The notes below the pieces were generated by a model that was not told the origin of the DNA, ran no database searches, and saw nothing but the letters and a program-made list of their open reading frames with translations. Below, in pieces: positions 8,947 through 17,809 of a DNA stretch of 64,000 nucleotides. How positions within the stretch are numbered: position 1 is the stretch's first letter; each line of letters opens with the position of its first letter. The DNA is from an uncultured archaeon (GTDB lineage Archaea > Thermoproteota > Nitrososphaeria > JACIWG01), in assembly GCA_938034445.1 (NCBI GenBank), contig CALHLD010000007.1, positions 1-64,000 of the forward strand, read 5' to 3'. The position numbers were made by a program, and so were the translations under genes.

Positions 8947-10164
8947 ATGCGTGTAAAAATTGGTTTGATAGGAAAAACGAACACTGGTAAGACAACCTTT
9001 TTTAATTCTGCAACTTTGCAGTCGGCTGAAATATCCACGTACCCCTTTACTACAAAAACTCCAAATTTGGGTATTGCTCACGTGGTAACACTATGTGTTC
9101 ATAAGGAATTTGGTGTAAAGGATAATCCACAAAATTCAATATGTGATGATGGGTGGCGTTTTATTCCAATAGAGTTAATAGACCTCCCTGGGCTTATAAG
9201 GGGTGCATGGATGGGGAAGGGTCTCGGAAACCAGTTTTTGTCGGTTGCTGCACAGTCTGATGCCCTAATACATGTTGTAGACGCCTCTGGTTCTGTGGAC
9301 GCGGAGGGGCGGATATGTGAGCCTGGAACTGGAGATCCTGTAGCAGATATTGGCGATATTGAGGAAGAGCTTGTAATGTGGTACATGAAATTGATTTTAA
9401 CGAATCAAGATAGAATTGAGAGAGACCTTAAACGTAATATGGATCTTCCAACGATTATTAATAATTTTATGCAAGGGGTTGGCGTAACTAAAGAGCATGT
9501 TGCAGTTGCCTTGGAAAAGTCTGGGTTGGCTGAAAAAGATTTCAGAAACTGGAGTGAAGAAGAGTTAAAGAATTTTACTTGGACATTAAGGGACGTTTCT
9601 AAGCCAACATTAATTGTCGCAAACAAAATGGATCTTCCTTATGCTGAAGAAAATTTTGAGAGGATCAGGGAAGCGTATTCGGATATGATCGTTATACCGA
9701 CTAGTGCTGAGGCTGAACTAACATTGAGGAGGGCTGAGCAAAAAGGTTACATAAAATATATTCCTGGAGAAGAAAGGTTTAGGGTTATAGACTCAAGTAA
9801 GATGACTGACAGGCAGAAGTGGGCTCTAAACTTTATACGAAAAAGTATATTAAGCAAATATCTTCACACTGGGGTCCAGTTTGCGTTGAATGTTGCAGTA
9901 TTTAAACTTCTTAGAATGAGCGCAGTGTATCCTGTTTACGATCCTAAGTCTTTGACAGATAAAAATGGTAATGTTTTACCTGATGTCCATTTAATGCCCT
10001 ATGGGGCTACAATAGCTGACTTGGCTAGAGAAGTTCATACCGAACTTGCGAAAGGTCTGCTTTATGGAATTGATTGTAGGGATGGGCTTAGACTACCTAT
10101 TACCTATAAACTGAAGGACCGTGACGTAATCTCACTTGTTTCAGCAAGTTCAAAAAAGAAATGA
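8947..10164 (+). CDS. YchF-like (OBG family) GTPase with TGS domain
   Basis: 405 aa. G1 is GKTNTGKTT (about residues 9-17), G3 is DLPGL (about 80) and G4 is NKMD (about 222). The C-terminal region ends in a TGS-like domain (HLMPYGATIADLAREVHTEL). This is the archaeal branch of the OBG/YchF GTPases, which bind ribosomes or nucleic acid and act as translation-associated or stress ATPase/GTPases. ATG at 8947 has only a weak ribosome-binding sequence upstream. It is divergent from the glycosyltransferase and convergent with the small membrane protein gene. Confidence 0.92.
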   Translation: MRVKIGLIGKTNTGKTTFFNSATLQSAEISTYPFTTKTPNLGIAHVVTLCVHKEFGVKDNPQNSICDDGWRFIPIELIDLPGLIRGAWMGKGLGNQFLSVAAQSDALIHVVDASGSVDAEGRICEPGTGDPVADIGDIEEELVMWYMKLILTNQDRIERDLKRNMDLPTIINNFMQGVGVTKEHVAVALEKSGLAEKDFRNWSEEELKNFTWTLRDVSKPTLIVANKMDLPYAEENFERIREAYSDMIVIPTSAEAELTLRRAEQKGYIKYIPGEERFRVIDSSKMTDRQKWALNFIRKSILSKYLHTGVQFALNVAVFKLLRMSAVYPVYDPKSLTDKNGNVLPDVHLMPYGATIADLAREVHTELAKGLLYGIDCRDGLRLPITYKLKDRDVISLVSASSKKK

Positions 10165-10176
10165 GGGGCAAAAATT

Positions 10177-10551
10177 CTATAATAGGTTTTCTTTTTTAAG
10201 TTCCTCCTCTAACCTTTCCTTTCTAGACAGATAGTTGCAGTATCTTTTGCTCCATTTTGTGAAAAACTTGTACTCTTTTAAGGAAAAGTATAATGTTATT
10301 AGTGATAGTAGCATTGTGCCTATTGATGCTGAAAGTAGAATCCATGCTAGTAGAGGCTGCTGTCTTATTAAAAGAAATAAGATCAGAGGATGGAATATTA
10401 CTATAAGTGAAAGAATTATTGCTGCAGGGGAAAGGATTAGGGAGCCTACAATAAGGTAAATGAACATGGAACGTAATCCATTAACTCTATCAATTATATT
10501 ATCTAAAAGTTCTAAGAGTGAAACATTCTCGTTTTCGCTCATATTGGACAC
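10177..10551 (-). CDS. Small membrane protein, unknown function
   Basis: 124 aa. An N-terminal acidic helix (NVSLLELLDNIIDRVNGLRS) is followed by two or three hydrophobic segments at about residues 30-58 and 66-90, then a basic, helical cytoplasmic tail (KRYCNYLSRKERLEEELKKE). No family is recognised. It sits downstream of the winged-helix gene that follows carB, separated by about 46 nt, and could be cotranscribed with it. The function is unknown. Confidence 0.7.
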   Translation of the reverse strand: MSNMSENENVSLLELLDNIIDRVNGLRSMFIYLIVGSLILSPAAIILSLIVIFHPLILFLLIRQQPLLAWILLSASIGTMLLSLITLYFSLKEYKFFTKWSKRYCNYLSRKERLEEELKKENLL

Positions 10552-10597
10552 CTATCCTTTATGTTAGAAAAATAATATATTTTGTGGAACAAAGTTA

Positions 10598-10897
10598 TCA
10601 CCTCTTTAAGGGAAACATTTCAATATACGGTTTCAATATAATTTCATAAAATTTTAGCCCCTTTTCTGTAACCTTATACTTAACTATATTCTTTTTACCT
10701 TGAACTTCATAATACTTTTCAATAAGACCTTTAGATTCCATTTCATCTAAAATCTCCCTATGTTTAGAAAGATTAAGTCCACAATAGCTTATTAAGTTTG
10801 TTAAAGTTAGTGGGCCATATTCTGTTAGCTTAATGATTATTTCAGCCCTAATATATACTCGTTCACGATACTCTCTTTGCTGTGGCAAAAAGCTCAC
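10598..10897 (-). CDS. Winged-helix DNA-binding protein
   Basis: 99 aa. A PadR/ArsR-like winged helix covers most of the chain: helix pair RAEIIIKLTEYGPLTLTNLI, recognition region LNLSKHREILDEMESKGLI, and a beta wing followed by YKVTEKGLKFYE. This domain plan is common in archaeal transcription regulators. The gene begins 16 nt after the carB stop codon on the same strand, so it is probably transcribed with carAB. A role in pyrimidine or arginine control is possible but is position-based inference. Confidence 0.8.
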   Translation of the reverse strand: MSFLPQQREYRERVYIRAEIIIKLTEYGPLTLTNLISYCGLNLSKHREILDEMESKGLIEKYYEVQGKKNIVKYKVTEKGLKFYEIILKPYIEMFPLKR

Positions 10898-10913
10898 ATT
10901 ACAAACTATTTTC

Positions 10914-13900
10914 CTACCTCAAATTGCCATGATATTCTTGCAATGATTTAATATTAAATTCCCTAACCCTCCTCATACCCTTCACAATTTCCTCAAGCAC
11001 TCTTGGTACCGTGATGACCGGTATTCCCATTTCAACCGACTTCCTCCTTATAGCGTACTCGTCATCCAATACACTTTGGAAGCTTTCCAGCTTTTCTGTC
11101 TCAGGAATGTTTATTATAAGATCTAGTCTTCTACCTATAATGTAGCTAAGTACATTTGGTTCAACTTTTTCACTAACCTTATACAGTGTTTTAACATTTA
11201 ATCCTCTACTGTTATAATATTTTGCAGTTCCTGGTGTACAGTATATGTTGAATCCAAGCCATAGAAGCTGTCTTATTAATGGTTCGATCGCCTCTCTTTC
11301 TGCATCGTTTCCGACACTTACGAAAATGTTTCCACCTGGGTTCTGTTTAATAGCCCTTAACCCTACGGCAGTATAGGCTAAAAGTAGTGCTTCATAAAAG
11401 TTCTCACCCAAGCATGCCGCTTCACCTGTAGACTTCATTTCAACACCAAGTATTGGGTCTGCTCCATCAACTTGCATAAATGAAAATTGTGGTGTTTTTA
11501 CACCAACATGTGGAACAAACTTTTCATCGGCATCCTCTATCTTTATTCCTAGAAGTGCTCTTGCCGCATAGTCCATTAAGTTTATTCCCTTAACTTTTGA
11601 AACAAACGGCATCGACCTACTGGATCTTAAATTACATTCTATAACACTTACTTCTAAACCTTTTACAAGATATTGTATGTTGAATGGTCCCACTATTCTT
11701 AGTTCACGTGCGATTCTCCTACTATAATCTTTTATTTTTTCAATATGATGTCTTGTTAGCCTTTGTGCGGGTATTATCATTGTAGCGTCTCCGGAATGTA
11801 TTCCTGCAGGCTCTAGATGTTCTATTATAGCGCCTATAACAACATGTTCTCCGTCACAAACTCCATCAACTTCAACTTCCATTGCCCCCCTAATGAACTT
11901 GCTTACTGTAACTGGATACTCTTTTGAAACCTTTGCAGCTCTTTTTAAAAACTCTTCTAGCTGCCACTGGTTCCAGGCAACTTTCATAACGGTTCCCCCT
12001 AAAACATATGATGGTCTCACAATTACAGGGTAGCCTATTTTTTCAGCGAACCTTTTTGCCTCTTCTATTGATGTGAATTTTGCCCATGGCGGTTGCGGTA
12101 TGTTTAAGTTGTCAAGGAGAGAACTGAATTTGACTCTATCTTCTGCTCTATCAACATCTTCCCCTTTTGTTCCCAATATCCTTACTCCTGCTTTTGCAAG
12201 TTTTGGTGCAAGGTTGTTTGCTGTCTGTCCACCAACACATGTTACAATACCATGTGGATTTTCTTTTTCATAAATGTCTAGGACACGTTCTAAAGTTATT
12301 TCTTCAAAGTATAGTTTGTCACTCATGTCGTAATCGGTTGAAACAGTTTCAGGATTGCAGTTTATTACAATTGTCTCTTCAACACCATAATTTTTTAAGG
12401 CCCATACAAGATTCATTGTGGACCAGTCGAATTCAACTGAACTTCCTATCCTATATGTTCCTGCACCCAATACTATAACCTTCTTTTTATCGCTAGAAAA
12501 TTCTATGTCGTCCTTTACTCCCCCATATGTTACATACAAGTAGTTGGTTTTTGCAGGCCATTCTGCAGCTAATGTGTCAACTTGTTTTACAACAGGGACT
12601 ATACCATGTTTCTTCCTAAATTCTCTAACATAGAATTCGTTAGCATTCAATATTCTTGCTATTTGGGAGTCTGAGAAGCCAACCTTTTTAGCGTACCTTA
12701 TCAGTTCAACATATCTCTCATCAAGTTCATTTATCTCCTTAATCTTCTTTTCCACTTCCACAATGTTCTTTATTTTCTCAATAAACCATCTGTCTATCCA
12801 TGTAAGCTGACAGATTTTTTCGACTGTAAAACCTGCCTTTAATGCTTTGACGATATGTAGTAGTATGTTATCTGTTGGCATTGCAAGCATATTTTCGATT
12901 TCCTCTACACTTTCTCCCTCAACTTCAGCTGTTAGACCATCTAGTCCCACGTCAAGCATTCTCATCGCCTTTTGTAATGCTTCCTCAAAGTTTCTGCCTA
13001 TGGCCATAACCTCTCCAACTGACTTCATCTGTGTTCTTAGTCTTCTATCAACTTGCCCGAATTTTGCAAGATCCCATCTTGGAACCTTAACGACAACGTA
13101 ATCGAGTGCTGGTTCAAAGAATGAGCTTGTAACGTTAGTGACCTTGTTTAAGATTTCAGGCAAGCTGTATCCTATAGCAAGTTTTGCCGCTATATACGCT
13201 AACGGGTATCCTGTAGCCTTTGAGGCTAGTGCAGAAGACCTTGAAAGTCTTGGATTAATTTCTATCACATAATATTTCTGAGATTTTGGGTCAAGTGCAA
13301 GTTGTACATTGCATTCTCCAACTATCTTGCATGCTCTTGTAGCCTTTATGGAAGCGTCTCTTAGCATATGGTACTCCTCGTTTGTTATTGTCTGTGAGGG
13401 TGAAACGACAAAGTTGTCTCCAGTGTGCACTCTCATTCCAAGTATGTTTTCCATATTACATACTGTTACTGCATTATCGTAGTAGTCTCTTACAACCTCA
13501 TACTCTATCTGCTTATATGTTCCAATATACTCTTCAATCAAAACCTGTCCGATGAAGCTGTTCGCGATACCTTTGCTTACAATCTCATCCAATTCTATCT
13601 GATTGTATGCTACCCCTCCACCACGTCCTCCAAGATTATATGCTACTCTCACGATGACAGGATATCCTATCCTATCTGCAACCTTAAGCGCGTCTTCCAC
13701 ATTTGTTACTGCCTCACTTCGAAGTACTGGTATGCCATTTTCTTCCATGGTTTTTCTAAAAAGCTGTCTATCAGATGTTATGTTTATACTTTCAACAGTT
13801 GTTCCAAGAACTTTTACACCATACTTTTCAAGTACACCCTTATTATATAGTTCGAAGCCGCAGTTTAATGCTGTTTGTCCTCCAAACCCTAACAGAATAC

Positions 13901-14153
13901 CATCTGGTCTTTCCCTTTCAATAACCCTCTCAACAAACTCTGCTGTTGTTGGAAGCAAGTATACTTTGTCAGCCATTTTGGGGTCAGTTTGTATTGTTGC
14001 AATGTTTGAGTTAACCAAAACTGTTTCTATTCCCTCTTCTTTAAGCGCTTTTATTGCCTGTGTTCCAGAATAATCAAATTCTCCTGCCATGGAAATCTGT
14101 ATTGGTCCAGAACCTATTACAAGAGCCTTTTTTATAAAATCATATTTTGGCAT
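10914..14153 (-). CDS. carB: Carbamoyl-phosphate synthase large subunit
   Basis: 1079 aa, the full usual length. It makes carbamoyl phosphate from bicarbonate, ammonia delivered by CarA, and two ATP, for arginine and pyrimidine synthesis. The two homologous ATP-grasp halves are visible: the first begins KALVIGSGPIQISMAGEFDYSG with the RVAYNLGGRGGG loop, the second begins at about residue 565 with KVIVLGAGTYRIGSSVEFDW and contains VRPSYVLGG. The C-terminal MGS-like allosteric domain (NIFVSVGNDAEREA...TPGTAKYY) is intact. The ATG directly follows the carA stop codon (TAG ATG), so the two are translationally linked. Confidence 0.97.
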   Translation of the reverse strand: MPKYDFIKKALVIGSGPIQISMAGEFDYSGTQAIKALKEEGIETVLVNSNIATIQTDPKMADKVYLLPTTAEFVERVIERERPDGILLGFGGQTALNCGFELYNKGVLEKYGVKVLGTTVESINITSDRQLFRKTMEENGIPVLRSEAVTNVEDALKVADRIGYPVIVRVAYNLGGRGGGVAYNQIELDEIVSKGIANSFIGQVLIEEYIGTYKQIEYEVVRDYYDNAVTVCNMENILGMRVHTGDNFVVSPSQTITNEEYHMLRDASIKATRACKIVGECNVQLALDPKSQKYYVIEINPRLSRSSALASKATGYPLAYIAAKLAIGYSLPEILNKVTNVTSSFFEPALDYVVVKVPRWDLAKFGQVDRRLRTQMKSVGEVMAIGRNFEEALQKAMRMLDVGLDGLTAEVEGESVEEIENMLAMPTDNILLHIVKALKAGFTVEKICQLTWIDRWFIEKIKNIVEVEKKIKEINELDERYVELIRYAKKVGFSDSQIARILNANEFYVREFRKKHGIVPVVKQVDTLAAEWPAKTNYLYVTYGGVKDDIEFSSDKKKVIVLGAGTYRIGSSVEFDWSTMNLVWALKNYGVEETIVINCNPETVSTDYDMSDKLYFEEITLERVLDIYEKENPHGIVTCVGGQTANNLAPKLAKAGVRILGTKGEDVDRAEDRVKFSSLLDNLNIPQPPWAKFTSIEEAKRFAEKIGYPVIVRPSYVLGGTVMKVAWNQWQLEEFLKRAAKVSKEYPVTVSKFIRGAMEVEVDGVCDGEHVVIGAIIEHLEPAGIHSGDATMIIPAQRLTRHHIEKIKDYSRRIARELRIVGPFNIQYLVKGLEVSVIECNLRSSRSMPFVSKVKGINLMDYAARALLGIKIEDADEKFVPHVGVKTPQFSFMQVDGADPILGVEMKSTGEAACLGENFYEALLLAYTAVGLRAIKQNPGGNIFVSVGNDAEREAIEPLIRQLLWLGFNIYCTPGTAKYYNSRGLNVKTLYKVSEKVEPNVLSYIIGRRLDLIINIPETEKLESFQSVLDDEYAIRRKSVEMGIPVITVPRVLEEIVKGMRRVREFNIKSLQEYHGNLR

Positions 14154-15266
14154 CTAGCAATTCACCATCTTAGCAAAATGTTCGAAGATAAACATGGTGT
14201 CATATGGTCCAGGATATGCTTCAGGATGAAATTGTACAGATATTATTGGCCTACTCTTGTGCCTTATTCCTTCAACTGTTCCATCATCAATGTTTTTAAA
14301 CCAGACATTGAATTCTGTTCCTTCAATGCTGTTAGAATTTATTGCATACCCGTGATTTTCACTAACAATATAGCATTGTCCAGTGTTCAAGTCTATAACT
14401 GGTTTATTTTGTCCTCTGTGGCCGAATTTTAGCTTATAGGTGTCTCCTCTAGAGGCGAGTGCAATAAGCTGGTTTCCTAGACAGATGCCTAATATTGGTT
14501 TCTCAAACACCTCAAGAAGTTTTTCCAATTCCCTTATCGATTCATTTAAGATTTTTGGGTCTCCTGGTCCATTGCTTAATACGATACCATCAGGATTATA
14601 GCCTAATATTTCATCCGCATGACAGTTGTATGGTACACATATTACTTTAAACCCCCTTCTTACTAAGTTTCTTATAATATTATATTTTGCTCCATAGTCT
14701 ATTAAGACTATTGTCTTATCTCCTTTGCCGTAAACCTTCTTTTCTTTAACACTAACTTGTTCAACAAAGTTTATTTCCCCATACTTTCTCGATTTAGAGA
14801 GTAGTTCAAAGCCCTTTTCAGGTTCTTCATCTACAACTATTGCACCCATCATAACTCCTTTAACTCTAATCTTTTGTGTAAGGCTTCTTGTATCAACGTC
14901 ATAGACTCCGGGCACCCCTTCTTCGTAAAGCCATTCATGTAAACTTTTTATTGAAGTCCAATGTGATGGCTTCTCACAGTGTTCATAGACTATTACACCT
15001 TGGACTTGAACTTGACTAGATTCAAAGTATACTGGTATTCCATTCTCGTCCACCACTTTATCTGGTATTCCATAATTTCCTATAAGTGGGTATGTGAACA
15101 TTAAAATTTGTCCCCTATATGATGGGTCTGTTAACGACTGTGGGTAGCCAACCATTCCAGTTGTGAAGACAACCTCTCCTATTGTGTTCTTTGGATAACC
15201 AAATGCTCTCCCTTCATGAATAGTCCCATCTTCTAGGACTATCCACGCTCTAGTTTTGGAAGTCGT
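14154..15266 (-). CDS. carA: Carbamoyl-phosphate synthase small subunit, unusual start
   Basis: Glutamine amidotransferase subunit that supplies ammonia to CarB. The class I triad is present: the nucleophile in GICLGNQLIALA, with FHPEAYPGPYD supplying the His and Glu. The first canonical ATG is at 15155, but the conserved CarA N-terminus (VLEDGTIHEGRAFGYPKN) is encoded upstream in the same frame. No ATG, GTG or TTG occurs in that extension. An in-frame ACG at 15264-15266 lies about 7 nt after a purine-rich Shine-Dalgarno-like GGGAGAGG (15271-15278) and would give 370 aa, the normal family length. I use it as the start. The alternatives are a sequencing error for ATG or a shortened protein from 15155. 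Confidence 0.85.
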   Translation of the reverse strand, partial: TTSKTRAWIVLEDGTIHEGRAFGYPKNTIGEVVFTTGMVGYPQSLTDPSYRGQILMFTYPLIGNYGIPDKVVDENGIPVYFESSQVQVQGVIVYEHCEKPSHWTSIKSLHEWLYEEGVPGVYDVDTRSLTQKIRVKGVMMGAIVVDEEPEKGFELLSKSRKYGEINFVEQVSVKEKKVYGKGDKTIVLIDYGAKYNIIRNLVRRGFKVICVPYNCHADEILGYNPDGIVLSNGPGDPKILNESIRELEKLLEVFEKPILGICLGNQLIALASRGDTYKLKFGHRGQNKPVIDLNTGQCYIVSENHGYAINSNSIEGTEFNVWFKNIDDGTVEGIRHKSRPIISVQFHPEAYPGPYDTMFIFEHFAKMVNC

Positions 15267-15281
15267 GAACCCTCTCCCGCT

Positions 15282-15296
15282 AAGTGCTCCGCACTT
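15282..15296 (-). promoter_or_regulatory. Hairpin just upstream of carA
   Basis: On the minus strand AAGTGC, then GGA, then GCACTT form a perfect 6-bp stem with a 3-nt loop. It ends about 4 nt before the purine-rich ribosome-binding sequence of carA. Being in the leader, it could affect translation initiation or be an operator palindrome. It is short, so chance is possible. Confidence 0.4.
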
Positions 15297-15433
15297 TTTA
15301 AATTTTTCTACTAAAAAGAACAGTTAGATCTAAAATAATAAACTGGCAATACTATCATTTTACTAAAGTAAAGCTAGGTTTGGCAAAAAAATAAATACCA
15401 GCTTATAACCTTAATTTAAGGGAGGTGAGAATT

Positions 15434-15838
15434 ATGCAATCAGAAGAGAAAAAGGATATTAGAATACTTAAAGGCTGTCTCGAATCTGCTGAAAATGAAA
15501 ATATGGTTTGGGTTTGCGATGGAGCAGCCAATGTTGGACAGGTTGGACATGATATTGGTATCCTACTTACGAACATGGGTAAAGGACGTATGTGTTGTAC
15601 GACAGCTGTCGCAGCAGGTTCTAAGCCGCATTTAGAAATAGCTGAAAAAGCAAAAAAGAACATAGTAATAAACGGTTGTGCAAACAGATGTGCTTCCAAA
15701 GTTTTTGAAAAGGCTGGAAAGAAAATAGACTATGAAATAATTATATCTAAATATTTGCAGAAGGTCCCAACACTTGACATTTACATGGGGGATGTTAAAA
15801 AGATATCAGAAATAATAATTAAAGAAGCCCAACTCTAA
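15434..15838 (+). CDS. DGC-domain putative zinc-binding protein
   Basis: 134 aa from the ATG at 15434, chosen because a strong Shine-Dalgarno (GGAGGTGA, 15421-15428) sits 5 nt upstream; a GTG at 15425 would overlap that site. Conserved cysteine motifs of the DGC family are visible: CDGAANVGQ near the N-terminus, MCCTTAVAAG, and NGCANRCA. These cysteines are thought to bind zinc. The biochemical role of the family is not established. It is often found with metal or redox genes. It is divergent from carA and convergent with the adenine deaminase gene. Confidence 0.85.
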   Translation: MQSEEKKDIRILKGCLESAENENMVWVCDGAANVGQVGHDIGILLTNMGKGRMCCTTAVAAGSKPHLEIAEKAKKNIVINGCANRCASKVFEKAGKKIDYEIIISKYLQKVPTLDIYMGDVKKISEIIIKEAQL

Positions 15839-15950
15839 CCATTATGACTTAGCTCAGGCATAATCTTAGAAGTTTTCCTAGGTAAAATATGGTGATGTTT
15901 AGATAGTTGAAAATACATTAATTCAAACATTTATGAAAAATATTTTTAGT

Positions 15951-17720
15951 TTATACAAAAATATTAATTTTCTTAAAGTTTACAGTGTCTATTAAACCTT
16001 TATTCGTGATCCTTATTTCTGGTAGAACTGATAGGGCGAGCAATGACATTGTCATGAATGGGTTGATCATAGTGCATCCTAGCCTTTTCCATGCGTCTGA
16101 TAATGATTTCACTTGCGCGCACACGTTTTCGATTGGTTCATCTGAAATTAATCCGGCAATCGGAAGCTTTATCAAGGCTATAACCTCCTCTTTATCTACT
16201 GCGATCATGCCCCCTCCAACTTCAGCAAGCTTATTACACGCGTATGCCATATCTTTATCGTTTGTTCCTACAACAAGTAGGTTATGACTATCATGTGCTA
16301 CTGTAGATGCTACAGCACCCGACTTAAATTTGAATCCGGTGACTAGTCCGATTCCAATCTCACCTGAACCCTTGTGCCTTTCTATTGTCGCAACCTTCAA
16401 AATATCTCTATCCATGTCTTGGACTACCTCGCCATTTTCTATTGAAGCATCAAGTACGCGTTTTCTTGTTAAAACACTCCCTTCAATTACTTCTATAACA
16501 TTTACTTTCAATTTTTCTGTACCTTTAGGTGCGTAAATTTTAAAGTCGTTGTAGGTTAGCGGCTGCTTAAGTTTTATTGTCTCTTTAGCATAACGGGGAT
16601 AACTGTATTCGATAACCTTTTCCAACATATTACCATCTTTTGCAACAAGTTTCCCGCCAACAAATGTCATTGAAACCTTCAATGGGTTAATGTTTTCTAA
16701 AACGAGAATGTCTGCAAGTTTTCCTGGTGCAATTATACCAACATCATTATCTACATTAAAGTGCTCCGCCGTATTTATTGTAACCATCTGAATGGCTTCA
16801 ACAGGGTCAACTCCCTCCTCAATTGCCCTGTTAACAATATGGTCTAAATGTCCTTCGTAAACTATATCGTCAGGATGTCTATCATCGCTTACAAGACAGA
16901 CTCTCCTAGAATCTATTTTCTCTTCTGTCACAATCTTTATTACCTCCTTTAAATCTTTCCAAGCCGACCCTTCCCTGATCATAACATGCATGCCTAACCT
17001 TGCTTTTGCAAGTCCGATTTCTTTGGACGTTGACTCATGGCTTGACGAAATTCCAGCAGAAATGTATGCATTTAGTTCCTTAATGTCGCCATAAAAGTGG
17101 CCTTCCACAACCTTATTATTTTTTAATGTAACCTTAACTTCATCAATCATCTTCTTATCCTTGTATATTATTCCTGGATAATTCATCATCTCTCCTAATG
17201 CAACCACATTCCTATACTCCATAAGCTCTTCAACCTCCTTTGGACCTATTTCAGCACCAGCTGTCTCAAATTCTGGAAAAGATGCGGGAACACAAGATGG
17301 TACCGTTACGTAAACTCTTAATGGAACATGCTGGCTTTCCTCTATCATTAGTTTAACACCATCAACACCTAAAACATTCGCTATCTCGTGTGGGTCTATG
17401 AATACTCCTGTTGTCCCATGTGGGAGTACTCCTTTTGCGAACTGTGAAATCGTAACCATTGAACTTTCAACGTGTACGTGTCCATCTAGAAATCCGGGGC
17501 AAACATATTTTCCATCAATGTTAAAGACTCTGGTTGTATTTCCTACCGTATGTGACGCGTCTCCCACAAAAGCTACTCTTTCACCTTTTATTGCAATATC
17601 AGACTTAACTATTTCACCTGTACACACGTTTACTAAATTAGCGTTTTTTAAAACAACGTCAGCATTTACTCTGCCCATAGCAACATCAATAAGAGTCTCG
17701 TTCACTTCATATAATTCCAT
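15951..17720 (-). CDS. ade: Adenine deaminase
   Basis: 589 aa, the usual length of the Ade family. It converts adenine to hypoxanthine and ammonia for purine salvage. The amidohydrolase metal motif HVHVESSM is at about residue 81, a further metal-binding region EGHFYGD at about 207, SSHES at about 228, and the catalytic Asp is in SDDRHPDD at about 279. The C-terminal domain contains HDSHNLLVVGTNDKDMA, typical of adenine deaminase rather than other amidohydrolases. The ATG at 17720 follows an AT-rich promoter region shared with the divergent hypF. Confidence 0.95.
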   Translation of the reverse strand: MELYEVNETLIDVAMGRVNADVVLKNANLVNVCTGEIVKSDIAIKGERVAFVGDASHTVGNTTRVFNIDGKYVCPGFLDGHVHVESSMVTISQFAKGVLPHGTTGVFIDPHEIANVLGVDGVKLMIEESQHVPLRVYVTVPSCVPASFPEFETAGAEIGPKEVEELMEYRNVVALGEMMNYPGIIYKDKKMIDEVKVTLKNNKVVEGHFYGDIKELNAYISAGISSSHESTSKEIGLAKARLGMHVMIREGSAWKDLKEVIKIVTEEKIDSRRVCLVSDDRHPDDIVYEGHLDHIVNRAIEEGVDPVEAIQMVTINTAEHFNVDNDVGIIAPGKLADILVLENINPLKVSMTFVGGKLVAKDGNMLEKVIEYSYPRYAKETIKLKQPLTYNDFKIYAPKGTEKLKVNVIEVIEGSVLTRKRVLDASIENGEVVQDMDRDILKVATIERHKGSGEIGIGLVTGFKFKSGAVASTVAHDSHNLLVVGTNDKDMAYACNKLAEVGGGMIAVDKEEVIALIKLPIAGLISDEPIENVCAQVKSLSDAWKRLGCTMINPFMTMSLLALSVLPEIRITNKGLIDTVNFKKINIFV

Positions 17721-17809
17721 ATATTAAGTAATCCGTTTTATGGATATAAACCTTAATTTTTTAAAATTTACAATTAGATTATTATATGGCATTATTGTTG
17801 CCATAGCTG

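Noticed and set aside
12847..14073. Long plus-strand frames opposite carB (for example 13425-13850 and 13603-14073)
   Set aside because: They lie antisense to the fully conserved carB and are composed of low-complexity Ser/Thr/Pro or Tyr/Cys sequence.
15841..15950. tRNA-like sequence (gacttagctcaggca) after the DGC protein gene
   Set aside because: No acceptor stem, anticodon arm or TPsiC arm could be paired; only a D-arm-like fragment is present.
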